A stretch of 31,308 nt of DNA from Clostridiales bacterium (GCA_019419895.1 JAHZIE010000003.1:15821-47128), one strand, 5' to 3'. Positions 8,685 through 17,214 are shown, counted from the first letter of the stretch. Made by a program: numbers and translations. The notes: generated by a model from the letters alone, not told the origin.

Positions 8685-9145
8685 ATGAGCCTGAACGACG
8701 TAAAGAGTCTATCACACACAAAATGGAAACGTAAACACCACATCGTCTATGCACCGAAGTACCGCGGAAAAATATATTAGCATGAAAAACGGGAAGCAGT
8801 AGGAAAAATCTTAAGAGAACTCTGTGAGAGGAAGGGAGTCAAGAGCGTGAGGGAAGAGGTGTGTCCGGACCATGCGCGTATGCTGGTGGAGAGCGCGCCG
8901 AAACTGTCGGTATCGAGTTTCATGGGATACTTGAAGGGAAAGAGCGGCCGATGCAGTATGAACAATATGGAGAACTGCAATACAAATATCGGAGCGGAGA
9001 GTTCAGAAGCCGGGGATACTACGTGGATATAGCGGGCAAGAATGCAAGCCGCATAGCGGAATACATTGCTAACCAATGAAAGGAAGATAAGTTAGGCGGA
9101 CAACTGAGAATGAGAGAACTCGGCCCGTTTACGGGCAGCAAGTAA
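8685..9145 (+). pseudogene. tnpA: IS200-family transposase TnpA, inactivated
   Basis: ATG 8685 after GGGAGGACATTCAG opens a frame reading SLSHTKWKRKHHIVYAPKYRGK, a typical IS200 TnpA N-terminus, which stops at TAG 8778. The same frame then continues to MGYLKGKS near 8944. A frameshift there moves the homology to the +2 frame (ELQYKYRSGEF, RGYYVDIAGKNA, EYIANQ), which meets TGA 9077-9079. Beyond that stop the frame still encodes a family-like tail ending ELGPFTGSK at TAA 9145. The HUH motif, normally DHxHM, reads PDHARM, so a catalytic His is also lost; the YxxxQ tyrosine motif (YIANQ) remains. Intact relatives are about 150 aa. At least four lesions make it clearly dead. Confidence 0.88.
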
Positions 9146-9209
9146 CAGTCTGAGCGCGGCTGGGCAGACGTTTGACGTGTATGCGAGAACCATAGGGCTT
9201 TGTCCGCAT

Positions 9210-9250
9210 AGAATCACCATCCACCGGCTTTGCCGGTGGATGGTGATTCT
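9210..9250 (+). repeat. Perfect 19-bp palindrome, likely the IS right-end hairpin
   Basis: Bases 9210-9228 and 9232-9250 are exact reverse complements (AGAATCACCATCCACCGGC on the left) around a TTT loop. IS200/IS605 elements carry subterminal hairpins recognised by TnpA on single-stranded DNA. The position 65 bp after the tnpA remnant fits that role. Confidence 0.75.
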
Positions 9251-10639
9251 AGATAAAAATGCCTGGAATATTATGTTCGATGTCGGGAGTATTCAGAAAA
9301 TGCTTAGGATTCAGTAGCAAAGTGAAAATTACAGCAGGGCCAGCTTGAAGAATTCATTTATAAAAATAGCCATGGCAAAAATTAGAGTATATTATACAGG
9401 AAATTATGGTATATAATAAAATAAATTGGCTGCGTATCCGTCTCTTCCGGATGTTAACTTTTCGAGGTACTGTCAGTGCCTGGTAATACGATTTACCTTT
9501 ATTCAGAGTACTGCTGGTTTGTTGATAAGTTATATTAATCCCAAGAACCGGATAAGCATTTGGGTTAAGGATAGAGGGGAAAAATGGGTGCTAGCCGAGG
9601 AAATGTTTCATAAAAATATATTGGTTTAATTACTGAGCCTGCTAAAACTGTTTGTGAATTTATTCTGCGCCAATTTGAAGAAGAATGAGGTTAGTTGAAA
9701 AATTGTGAGGTTAAGAGTGGATGTGTACGAAATGAGAATATTTATTATATGCCAACTGGAATTGTAAATACAGATATTGCTCTGGTGGTAAATTATTTCA
9801 GAAAAATGATCGACGGTAGAGATTAAGAAAATAGACCAGTGTAAGATAAATAGAGCTTTTATTAAAGCATTAAGAGATTTGTATGATAGCTGTCATATTT
9901 GCATGTTGATATCCGTGTGATTAAAAATTGAGATTCGGGATGTCTCTAGGATAAAGGATATTTGTAGTGATAAAATGGTGAAATGGGAAAGTGATGTCAA
10001 TTTTGGGAGGTATACTCATAGGTGCGCCCCCTCAAGAGGGAAGTCTTTATTTTTCCCGTTTATTGCCGAGAACTTGCAAATAAAATAGGAGTGGAGGAAA
10101 AAATTCGGTAGAGAGAGGTTTTCAAGAATATGGCATGTTACCGCATTTTCATCTATCAGATGGGAAGAATTTGCGGAGAAAAAATCGATCTAGAATATTT
10201 ATATTGAAATTCTTTTGAAAGGCGCTTATTTTCCACCTCAGACAATATATTCTCACTTAGATCGAACTCAGGGAGACCGATCGGAGGCTCATGCGTTTTA
10301 TCTGTTTGCAGGTAATAGGACATAGTAAACTAGATGTCATTTTTAATTTATTTTGAATCTTCTGAAAATAGCTTCATTGTAAATTTATAACTTGATATGA
10401 GAATTTTGTTATTTGGATGCTTTATATAATCTCTGCCGGTCATGCTTTTACAGCGTTTAAATTTCAAAGCATTTAAACAAGTGTTGAATTTAATCGATTT
10501 TTTCTCTGACAGCTTCTATAAAAATGTTTAAGAATATAGTTTAAGAGAGTTTGGAAAGTGTTGAAATAATTATAAAGAATTCTTGAATTTGATTATTCGA
10601 AGTAACAGCGTGTTCCTGAAGGAAATTAAAATATTGAAA
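9251..10639 (+). other. AT-rich stretch of about 1.4 kb with no credible gene
   Basis: No frame here has both a start with a ribosome-binding site and protein-like sequence of useful length. Short protein-like pieces appear in different frames: EPAKTVCEFILRQFEEE near 9635-9687, NIYYMPTGIVNTDIALVV near 9740-9800, INRAFIKALRDLYDSCHI near 9850-9900, and LLKGAYFPPQTIYSHL near 10212-10260. They are separated by stops and shifts, which suggests one or more old, decayed genes. None could be matched to a family. A weak hairpin (CCCTC-AA-GAGGG, 10029-10040) followed by a U-rich stretch is also present. Base composition is visibly lower in GC than the neighbours. Confidence 0.55.
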
Positions 10640-10667
10640 AAATAAAAAGCCGCAGAAATGCGGCTTT
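10640..10667 (-). terminator. Rho-independent terminator of minD-mgsA
   Basis: Read on the minus strand, AAAGCCGCA, a TTTC loop and TGCGGCTTT form a 9-bp stem (10646-10667), followed by TTATTTTTT. It starts 25 bp beyond the mgsA stop. The A-rich other side may let it work in both directions. Confidence 0.88.
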
Positions 10668-10691
10668 AAAAAAATATTAGAACCGATAGAA

Positions 10692-11102
10692 TTACAACTG
10701 GCTGTTGCTGGGACGGACAATATTACGCCAATCCAAATCCCCGCGCTCTAGGCCATGAATAAGTACCTCCGCGGTAGCAATATTGGTAGCCACAGGAATA
10801 TTATGAGAATCACAAAGACGAAGCAAATCCATATCTGTGGGTTCATCCGCAGGATTTAAAGGATCACGGAAAAAAAGGAGGAGGTCGATTTCTTCACAGC
10901 CGATTAAGGCGGCTAACTGCTGGTTTCCTCCTTGAGAACCGGAAAGAAATCGTTTAATTTGCAGCCCAGTGGCCTCGGAAACCATTTTTCCAGTGGTTCC
11001 GGTACTGCATAAGGTATGCCGACTGAGAACGCCGCAGTAAGCAATACAGAACTGAACCATTAATTCTTTTTTGACGTCGTGTGCGATAAGTGCGATATTC
11101 AT
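10692..11102 (-). CDS. mgsA: Methylglyoxal synthase
   Basis: The enzyme converts dihydroxyacetone phosphate to methylglyoxal and phosphate, a cytosolic bypass of lower glycolysis used when sugar phosphates accumulate. The 136 aa show the family signature in order: MNIALIAHD at the N-terminus, the phosphate-binding STGTTGK, FLSGSQGGNQQ, the catalytic-Asp region DLLLFFRDPL, LLRLCDSHNIPVATNIATAE (substrate His) and the C-terminal GLERGDLDWR. ATG 11102 has TAGGAGG 8 nt upstream. It lies 20 bp after minD and shares its promoter. This pairing with cell-division genes recurs in Clostridia; no functional link is shown. Confidence 0.96.
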   Translation of the reverse strand: MNIALIAHDVKKELMVQFCIAYCGVLSRHTLCSTGTTGKMVSEATGLQIKRFLSGSQGGNQQLAALIGCEEIDLLLFFRDPLNPADEPTDMDLLRLCDSHNIPVATNIATAEVLIHGLERGDLDWRNIVRPSNSQL

Positions 11103-11122
11103 TGAAAAAACCTCCTATTTTA

Positions 11123-11920
11123 TTATTTGCAAAATAAATCATTATATTGAGGATTACAAAAGACAAAAAGGAAAAAGTACAACTTTTTTAGGGGGATGGG
11201 AACCCTTTCTCCATTGATTCTCGCTGCAATACGATGAAAAGCTTTCATTGAAGCGGAAGCAGCTGGCAGAGGCCTGCTTTGTCCAGAGGCAACAATAACT
11301 GCCGGATCATGAGGAATAATACCCAAAAGTTGAATTCCTGCAGTATTGATTGCCTCATCCAATGATTTGTAAAGTCCCGATTTTTTAAACAAGCCATAAT
11401 GGAATTTATTGATAAGCAAGCGTTTGCTACGCAATTCAAACTGCTCTAAACTCCGTCGAACCAAATCAGCATCCCTTAAAGAAACAGGATCTGGGGTGGC
11501 AACAATAAATGTATGCTCCACACAGGAAACAGCAGTTTGAAAATCACGTCCTAATCCTGCGGGAGAATCTAGGATAACAACGTCAAAGTACTTGCCTAGG
11601 AAGGAAACAATCCTTTTCATCATGGACACAGGCACAGCATCCTCATGATTCTGCGATGTGGGAAGCAAATAAAGTCCGGGACAGAAGTTACAGGAATATA
11701 CAGCCTTTAATGGAGCGCAACGACCTTTTGCAATATCTGAAATATCCAAGACCAATTCCTGGGAGATACCTAATAAATAATCAAGACAGCGGAGACCAGT
11801 ATCACAATCGATCAGAAGGACTTTTTTTCCAAGCCGGGCAAGAGAACATCCGAGTCCGCAGGAAATTGTAGACTTTCCCACGCCGCCCTTTCCAGAGACC
11901 ACAGCAATCATTTGAGCCAT
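11123..11920 (-). CDS. minD: Septum-site determining ATPase MinD (orphan)
   Basis: This is a deviant-Walker ATPase of the MinD/ParA family that in other bacteria recruits MinC to the membrane to block polar FtsZ rings. It is 265 aa, the family length. The deviant Walker A SGKGGVGKST is at residues 9-18, with signature Lys 11. DCDTGLRCLD at 38-47 replaces the usual D-A-D-x-GLRNLD, and switch II DSPAGL starts at Asp 118. The start MAQMIAVVSG is chosen because a promoter and AAAGGAG lie just upstream; a longer frame to 12007 would include the promoter. The C-terminus PLKKLYFFLFVF plus 12 residues is more hydrophobic than the usual amphipathic tail. Neither minC nor minE is adjacent, so the partner is unknown. 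Confidence 0.88.
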   Translation of the reverse strand: MAQMIAVVSGKGGVGKSTISCGLGCSLARLGKKVLLIDCDTGLRCLDYLLGISQELVLDISDIAKGRCAPLKAVYSCNFCPGLYLLPTSQNHEDAVPVSMMKRIVSFLGKYFDVVILDSPAGLGRDFQTAVSCVEHTFIVATPDPVSLRDADLVRRSLEQFELRSKRLLINKFHYGLFKKSGLYKSLDEAINTAGIQLLGIIPHDPAVIVASGQSRPLPAASASMKAFHRIAARINGERVPIPLKKLYFFLFVFCNPQYNDLFCK

Positions 11921-11945
11921 AAAATGGACAGGCTCCTTTCTTATC

Positions 11946-11974
11946 ATACTAACACAAAAATAGAAAAGTGTCAA
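11946..11974 (-). promoter_or_regulatory. Promoter of minD-mgsA
   Basis: On the minus strand TTGACA (11969-11974) and TAGTAT (11946-11951) are exactly 17 bp apart. Predicted initiation near 11939 gives a leader of about 20 nt with AAAGGAG before the minD ATG at 11920. This fixes the minD start and separates it from the mre operon. Confidence 0.8.
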
Positions 11975-12051
11975 AGAGTTTACAGAGAAAATAGCATAAA
12001 TAACCATATGGAATTTATATGAATATATATCTGAATAGGAATATCCAAAGC

Positions 12052-14136
12052 TTATTCGGCAAGAGCGGCATTTTCATCAGGAAGGGAGAGCGCTTCATCG
12101 CTGTCTTTGTCATCATCCCCGCCATAATCGTCAAAGAAATAGGCATCCATAATCTTTTTCACGGTTTCAGCACCGGTATAGCCATGTACACCATGCTCCA
12201 AAACCACCACCACTACAATTTCGGGATCCTCATAAGGGCCATAGCAGGCGATCAGGCCATGATCGGATCCGGAATTTGTCTGGGAAGTTCCTGTTTTCCC
12301 GGCAACCTCAACAGGATAATCCCGAAACACATAGGCAGCGGATCCATCTGTCATTGCCCGGCGCATTCCTTCACGGACGGCTTTCATGGTTGATTCCGAG
12401 AGATTCAGCTGATCAAGAATTTCAGGATTTTCCGAACTATCCGGGGTGACAGGGGTTGTCTGTCCATAATCGAGAACCTCTTTAATCAGGTGGGCTTTAT
12501 AACGTGTGCCTCCGTTGGCCACAGTAGCAATATAAGAAGCGATCTGCAAAGGGGTAAAGGCGTTATGAGACTGGCCGATAGATGCCTGGAGAGTATTTCC
12601 TGGATACCAGTCGCCCCCCTCCTTGATTGTTTCAGGATCATTGCGTCCAGCAAGAATGCCGGTGGCTTCATTCTCAAATTCAATTCCAGTTTTTTCGCCC
12701 AATCCGAGCTTGCGGGAGTACTCATTCATGGTGTCAATGCCCACCAAAAGAGAAGTTTGGTAAAAGAAAATATTGCAGGACATTTGCAGGGCGTAAACAA
12801 CATCTGTATTTCCATGCCAGCCAAGGCACTGAAAACGGGAAGTACCGTAATTAAAAATATGCTTGCATAAAAAAGTTGTGGTTGGAGTGATTTCTCCGGT
12901 TTCCAAGCCGGCGATCGCCGTGGCCACTTTCATGACGGAGCCAGGGGGATAGATGCTGTCAATGGCGCGGTTAATGAGAGGCTGATTTTCTGCGGAGGTG
13001 GAGAGTTCCGCGTAATCCTCTGTATAGGTAGAGAGGTCAAAGGTGGGGTAGGTAGCCATGGCGAGGATTTCAAAGTTGTTGATATCCATAACAATCGCGG
13101 CTCCACCACTGCAGTCAGCTCCGTCTTTGGTTGCGCTTTGCTCGCCGGTTGCCTTGATTTTTTCAACTGTCTCCGCAAGAGCATCCTGCGTTACCCTTTG
13201 GAGCTTGGAATCAATGGTAAGGCGCACTGTATTACCGGGAACAGGAAATTCCAAGTCGGTCAGCCCAAGAACCGCCCCTTTATTATTAGTTTCAATCGCC
13301 TGTTTTCCACGGGTGCCCCTAAGCTCATCCTCCATGATCTGTTCAATGCCGAAACGTCCGATAAGATCAGTAATTTTATAGTCTCCGCCTTCCTCTTGAC
13401 TCTTTTTGTATTCGGCGGCATTAATGGGATCGATATGTCCGATGATTGGCGCGGCAAGATCGCCCGCCACATATTCCCTTACACTGGTATTTTTCACAGA
13501 AGCGCCGGGAAAGAGATCACTGTTTTCCATAACTATGGAGACAGTATCAACGGAAAGATCCTCGGCAAAGGTATAAGGATTTGAAAGGGAAAATTCATTT
13601 TTTTCCATCTGGTTCCGGACGCTGACAATGCAGCGGGCTTCCTCTTTGGAATACTCTTCGCAATTATATTTTTTTACAAGCTCGGCCATAATTTGTTCAG
13701 CAGTGGAATACTGCTGGAATCGGTGCCGTTTTTTCAATTGAGCGACTGCGCTCTCGGAATCCTCCGCAAACTGATAGGAGCCGTTGTCCCCCATTACAAT
13801 GGGCAATTCGTCGATCCATTCCTCTCCCCGCTCCTGAAACAGACGAACCAGCCTAATAATCGTATTATTTTCCTCTCCTGAGGGGAGATATGCTTTATCA
13901 AAAATAATGGTGCGGCTTAACCGGTTGGTAGCAAGCTTTTCTCCATTTCTGTCAATAATTTCTCCTCGCGCGGCGTCAATATCAATGGTTCTCACAGAGG
14001 TGCGGTCGGCGTAATCGCGGTAGGCCTGTCCGTTAATAATTTGATCGTCGAACAGCTTGCCGACATAAACGCTGAAGAAAATAAAGACAAAAATGAGCAT
14101 GGCGATGGACCGTTTTCCAAAGGGCTTTTTCTCCAT
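12052..14136 (-). CDS. mrdA: Class B penicillin-binding protein 2 (elongasome transpeptidase)
   Basis: This is the monofunctional DD-transpeptidase that cross-links peptidoglycan during side-wall elongation. It is 694 aa. One N-terminal membrane anchor spans about residues 11-28. The dimerisation/pedestal domain follows, with the class B signature AARGEIIDRNG at 55-65. The transpeptidase domain has the nucleophile Ser400 in SVMK (400-403), SCN (453-455) and KTG (614-616). The SxxK is SVMK where STFK is common. The tail is acidic (DDYGGDDDKDSDE). ATG 14136 has GGAGG upstream and begins 27 bp after mreD. Its place after mreBCD indicates a PBP2/MrdA role rather than divisome PBP3. Confidence 0.93.
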   Translation of the reverse strand: MEKKPFGKRSIAMLIFVFIFFSVYVGKLFDDQIINGQAYRDYADRTSVRTIDIDAARGEIIDRNGEKLATNRLSRTIIFDKAYLPSGEENNTIIRLVRLFQERGEEWIDELPIVMGDNGSYQFAEDSESAVAQLKKRHRFQQYSTAEQIMAELVKKYNCEEYSKEEARCIVSVRNQMEKNEFSLSNPYTFAEDLSVDTVSIVMENSDLFPGASVKNTSVREYVAGDLAAPIIGHIDPINAAEYKKSQEEGGDYKITDLIGRFGIEQIMEDELRGTRGKQAIETNNKGAVLGLTDLEFPVPGNTVRLTIDSKLQRVTQDALAETVEKIKATGEQSATKDGADCSGGAAIVMDINNFEILAMATYPTFDLSTYTEDYAELSTSAENQPLINRAIDSIYPPGSVMKVATAIAGLETGEITPTTTFLCKHIFNYGTSRFQCLGWHGNTDVVYALQMSCNIFFYQTSLLVGIDTMNEYSRKLGLGEKTGIEFENEATGILAGRNDPETIKEGGDWYPGNTLQASIGQSHNAFTPLQIASYIATVANGGTRYKAHLIKEVLDYGQTTPVTPDSSENPEILDQLNLSESTMKAVREGMRRAMTDGSAAYVFRDYPVEVAGKTGTSQTNSGSDHGLIACYGPYEDPEIVVVVVLEHGVHGYTGAETVKKIMDAYFFDDYGGDDDKDSDEALSLPDENAALAE

Positions 14137-14163
14137 ATTGCCGTACCTCCATTTCTGCTAGGA

Positions 14164-14673
14164 TTAAGCGGCTTCTCCCAGCCGCAGGGCAAAAACACGG
14201 TTAAAAAAGTAAAGAACAGGAAGAACACAAAAGGTATAGGCCATTTTAGGAAGATAATGGTGTAACAACGCATAGCCCTGATCAAGATAACGCCAGATGA
14301 CGAAATAAAAAAACCATTGCGAAAAACAGATGAGAACAATAGAAACTGCGCCGAACATAAGGCAGGTCAGAATATTGGTGCGAACCAGCTGCATGGTAAG
14401 CAGACCGATAAAATAGCAGCAGAGGCCTAAAAGGATAGAATGAAAACCAATGACGCTGTTTCCGCCGAGATCGATAAAAAAGCCTGACAGAATCCCAATG
14501 AAAAGCCCGCCCATATCGCCCTCAAACATGGCTATGCATAAAGCGGAAGAAATCAGAAGGACAGGCCGGACACCGCCTACAGCGGGAAGCAGGCCCGGAG
14601 TCAGCTGAATGATATAAAGAAGAATTGTTTCGGCGATATAAACAGTCCAACGGATAAATTTGTATTTTGACAT
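14164..14673 (-). CDS. mreD: Rod-shape determining protein MreD
   Basis: This is a small integral-membrane part of the Rod/elongasome complex. ATG 14673 (MSKYKFIRW) is taken as the start because GAGGAGG lies 7 nt upstream; a TTG at 14709 in frame lacks a site. The 169 aa are almost all hydrophobic, with about five membrane helices, for example AETILLYIIQLTPGLLP, the GGLFIGILSGFFIDLGG region and a C-terminal helix near VLPVLYFF. The glycine-rich segment with an acidic residue after GFFIDLG is typical of MreD. Sequence conservation in this family is low, so position between mreC and the PBP gene carries weight. Confidence 0.9.
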   Translation of the reverse strand: MSKYKFIRWTVYIAETILLYIIQLTPGLLPAVGGVRPVLLISSALCIAMFEGDMGGLFIGILSGFFIDLGGNSVIGFHSILLGLCCYFIGLLTMQLVRTNILTCLMFGAVSIVLICFSQWFFYFVIWRYLDQGYALLHHYLPKMAYTFCVLPVLYFFNRVFALRLGEAA

Positions 14674-14709
14674 GGTGCGTCCTCCTCTCTGTGAAGGAAG
14701 TGCCTTCAA

Positions 14710-15582
14710 TTACTCTTCACCATCTACCTCATCGGCAGTTTCTCCCTGTCCTAAAAATGAGGTGATAATAAAAACATCCTGTACCTCACGGACATCTACA
14801 ACAGGCTTGATAATAGCGGACAGGGAAATATCGTGAGAATTCCGACTGATATCGAGAACCTCTCCGATGATCAAATCCTTTGGAAAAACTCCTCCCAATC
14901 CGGACGACACAATGAGATCCCCTGCGGAAAGGGTGGCTTCAGGATCCAGATTGGTGAGTCTGGTTTGATTCTGATCGGCAAGGGAAAGTTCCCCGGAAAG
15001 AATGCCGCTGTCGGAGGTTTTGCTGCAAAAACAGCCCACATTAAGAGAAGGATCCAATATGGTAGTGACCTTCGCGTAGGTTGCGCCCACCTGAGTGACC
15101 TTGCCGACAAGTCCCTGATTGGTTATCACCGGATCATTCAGACTGACGCCGGCAAGAGATCCCTTGTTAATGGTAAACCCGTAAAATAATTCATTGGGAT
15201 CTCGCCCAATAACAGAGGCGGGAACAAATTCCCAATCATTGTGCTCGTCCTTAATATCGAGATAAAGCCGGAGCTGCTCATTTTCCTTTTTTATGGAATA
15301 ATAGTCGTTCAGCTGTGCGTTTTTTTGGGCTAGTTGCTCCTGAAGTAGCTGGACCTGCTGCTTTAAGACGGCTGGATCATCAGTGACTGTATTTAAAAGC
15401 TCATCCGCAGCCTCGGTGCCCTGCGCCGTCAGATCCTGAAGCGGCGTGGTAATTCCTCCTACAATGGAGGAAGTCAGAGGAGCAAAGCCGCCGATACTGG
15501 CGGTATATAGAATGACGCCAAGTAAAAGCAGCATCGCGGCAAGAAGAATTTTAAAGCTGCGGCTGTGAAAAAATTCCTTCAA
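14710..15582 (-). CDS. mreC: Rod-shape determining protein MreC
   Basis: This bitopic membrane protein scaffolds PBP2 outside the membrane and links it to MreB/MreD. It is 290 aa. One membrane segment (about residues 11-31) is followed by a coiled coil rich in Gln, Leu and Glu (about 73-107) and the beta-rich MreC core, marked by PASVIGRDP, GFTINKGSLAGV, GLVGKV and GDLIVSSGLGGVFPKDLIIGEV. The only plausible start is TTG 15582, 9 nt after AGGGAGGG; no ATG or GTG fits. It is separated from mreB by 137 bp containing a possible attenuator hairpin, and from mreD by 36 bp. Confidence 0.94.
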   Translation of the reverse strand: MKEFFHSRSFKILLAAMLLLLGVILYTASIGGFAPLTSSIVGGITTPLQDLTAQGTEAADELLNTVTDDPAVLKQQVQLLQEQLAQKNAQLNDYYSIKKENEQLRLYLDIKDEHNDWEFVPASVIGRDPNELFYGFTINKGSLAGVSLNDPVITNQGLVGKVTQVGATYAKVTTILDPSLNVGCFCSKTSDSGILSGELSLADQNQTRLTNLDPEATLSAGDLIVSSGLGGVFPKDLIIGEVLDISRNSHDISLSAIIKPVVDVREVQDVFIITSFLGQGETADEVDGEE

Positions 15583-15644
15583 GGATACAGCCCTCCCTGT
15601 TCATTAAAAATTTTCTGAAGGTTTCAAAAAATGTAAAAGAAACA

Positions 15645-15702
15645 CCCGGCAGCAGAAAAAGAGCAAGCGGGTAATATCCCCCCCTCATTTTCAGCCGCCG
15701 GG
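15645..15702 (-). terminator. Possible internal terminator/attenuator between mreB and mreC
   Basis: On the minus strand CCCGGCGGC (15694-15702) pairs with GCTGCCGGG (15645-15653), allowing one G-U pair, around a loop of about 40 nt. A U-rich stretch (TGTTTCTTTT, then TTTTTT) follows. It could lower mreC-mreD-PBP2 expression relative to mreB. The large loop makes it a weaker candidate than the other terminators here. Confidence 0.45.
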
Positions 15703-15719
15703 AACCAATCGATTTATTT

Positions 15720-16724
15720 TTATTTACCATGACGCGCTTTATGGGAGTTCAGGGAAAGCTCAAGATATTTTCCAGTGCCGTCGACGACGCAGTCCAGAGG
15801 ACTTTCCGCCACATGAACCGGCATACCGGTTTCCTGAGAGACCAGAGTGTCCAATCCGCGGAGAAGGGCGCCGCCGCCTGTCAGCATAATGCCGTGATCG
15901 ATAATATCGGCTGAAAGCTCCGGCGGGGTCTTTTCTAATGTGCTTTTTATCACTTCAATGATAGTTGCGACAGGATCCGCCAAAGCTTCTCTGACCTCAA
16001 CGGCCGAAAGCTCAATATTTTTCGGAAGCCCGTCCACCAAATTACGGCCCTTGATTTGAAGGGTTCCTTCATCCTCATAGGGATAGGCGGAGCCCAGCTT
16101 GATTTTGATATCCTCGGCGGTGCGCTCACCAATAAGAAGGTTATATTTTTTCTTCACATAGGAAACAATGGATTCATCAAATTTGTCGCCCGCAACCCTG
16201 GCGGAAACAGCGGTGACGATATCCCCCAGAGAAATAACGGCAACTTCGGAGGTGCCTCCGCCGATATCGACAACCATGCTCCCAGTAGGCTCCGCAACAG
16301 GAAGATCAGCACCAATGGCTGCCGCCATCGGTTCTTCGATCAGCTCAACGTCAGCCGCGCCGGCCTTTCTGGCGGCATCCTCAACCGCACGGCTTTCCAC
16401 TTCGGTTACACCGGAAGGAATGCAAATAACGACACGGGTCCGAGTAAACATCCCGGACTTGACTGCCCGCTGAATAAAATGGCGCAGCATGGTGGCGGTA
16501 ATATCAAAGTCAGCGATAACGCCATCCTTCAAGGGACGGACGGCAACAATAGAACCGGGGGTACGGCCAATCATTTCCTTCGCCTGGCTGCCAACAGCCA
16601 GGACAGAATCTGAACGGACATCCACAGCCACGACGGAAGGCTCCCTCATGACGATCCCCTTCCCCTTGATATAAACCAGAGTGTTTGCGGTTCCAAGATC
16701 AATTCCGATTTCCTTTGTAAACAT
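15720..16724 (-). CDS. mreB: Rod-shape determining actin homologue MreB
   Basis: This actin-like ATPase polymerises on the inner membrane face and directs side-wall synthesis. It is 334 aa, normal length. The phosphate-1 loop GIDLGTANTLVY is at about residues 7-18, phosphate-2 VVDIGGGTSEVAVISLG is central, and the adenosine motif GIMLTGGGALLRGLD is near the C-terminus. IEEPMAAAIGADLPV is the usual MreB connect-1 region. ATG 16724 has AAAGGAG upstream. It heads the mreBCD-PBP2 operon and has its own near-consensus promoter. Confidence 0.98.
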   Translation of the reverse strand: MFTKEIGIDLGTANTLVYIKGKGIVMREPSVVAVDVRSDSVLAVGSQAKEMIGRTPGSIVAVRPLKDGVIADFDITATMLRHFIQRAVKSGMFTRTRVVICIPSGVTEVESRAVEDAARKAGAADVELIEEPMAAAIGADLPVAEPTGSMVVDIGGGTSEVAVISLGDIVTAVSARVAGDKFDESIVSYVKKKYNLLIGERTAEDIKIKLGSAYPYEDEGTLQIKGRNLVDGLPKNIELSAVEVREALADPVATIIEVIKSTLEKTPPELSADIIDHGIMLTGGGALLRGLDTLVSQETGMPVHVAESPLDCVVDGTGKYLELSLNSHKARHGK

Positions 16725-16872
16725 TTTGCGTCTCCTTTCCTATATACAACATCCGCGCAAGCGATGAAAAATTCGTTGTTTTGAATCATATGACTCAATT
16801 AACTCACATGAGGAACGTGGAAAAGTCAGACTGACTTTAAGAAAAACTATCGCAAGATAAGTTATCTTATAT

Positions 16873-16901
16873 ATTATAACCGGATTGGCATGATTTCTCA
16901 A
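16873..16901 (-). promoter_or_regulatory. Promoter of the mreB operon
   Basis: On the minus strand TTGAGA (16896-16901) and the consensus TATAAT (16873-16878) are 17 bp apart. The leader to the mreB ATG would be about 140 nt. Confidence 0.82.
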
Positions 16902-17133
16902 CTGCTAATTTTAATATGATGGAAAATTTAACAATTTATTCAATGAAAGAGAACTTATACCAAAAAAATTGGCTTAAATTTGGTATTTTTCAGGAGCGTT
17001 GCGTGAAAGACGCAACAGAGGCGCTTTAAAGACGCGAAATCGTGCTGGAAAAGGAAAAGTGATTTGAAAAAACATGAGGATCCGTTTGAAACAGACGGCA
17101 TCCATTGCCCCGAAATTCCCATATTGGGAGGGG
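16902..17133. other. Intergenic region between divergent mreB and ABC operons
   Basis: No gene is seen. It contains an AT-rich inverted repeat TACCAAA/TTTGGTA (16958-16964, 16979-16985) and a 7-bp hairpin GTTGCGT/ACGCAAC (16998-17016), neither with a U-run. Short open frames on the minus strand lack ribosome-binding sites and protein-like sequence. Confidence 0.5.
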
Positions 17134-17161
17134 TTGTAAATTCGGAAAAAAGGTGTATGAT
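17134..17161 (+). promoter_or_regulatory. Promoter of the ABC exporter operon
   Basis: TTGTAA at 17134-17139 and TATGAT at 17156-17161 are 16 bp apart. The leader to ATG 17215 would be about 45 nt and contains AGGAGGGAG. Confidence 0.65.
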
Positions 17162-17214
17162 AGAAACCAATCATTTGAGAAAATAAAGATGAGGCTTTTT
17201 AGGAGGGAGATAAC

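Larger units (their letters stand above)
8567..9250 (+). mobile_element. Degenerate IS200/IS605-family insertion sequence (TnpA only)
   Basis: This segment contains the parts of an IS200-type single-strand transposon in the expected order: a left imperfect palindrome (ACCAC/GTGGT, 8567-8582), a leader hairpin covering the ribosome-binding site, a broken tnpA and a perfect right-end palindrome (9210-9250). The exact ends are inferred. The left end lies directly against the tuf terminator. No tnpB is present. The transposase is inactivated, so the copy could move only if supplied with TnpA in trans. Confidence 0.72.

Noticed and set aside
9426..9629. 67-codon frame in the gene-free stretch
   Set aside because: No ribosome-binding site, no family similarity seen, and sequence around it is full of stops; treated as part of the decayed region.
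9635..9760. Queuosine-pathway (QueD-like) remnant in the gene-free stretch
   Set aside because: EPAKTVCEFILRQFEEE loosely recalls a QueD segment, but the zinc and catalytic motifs are absent.
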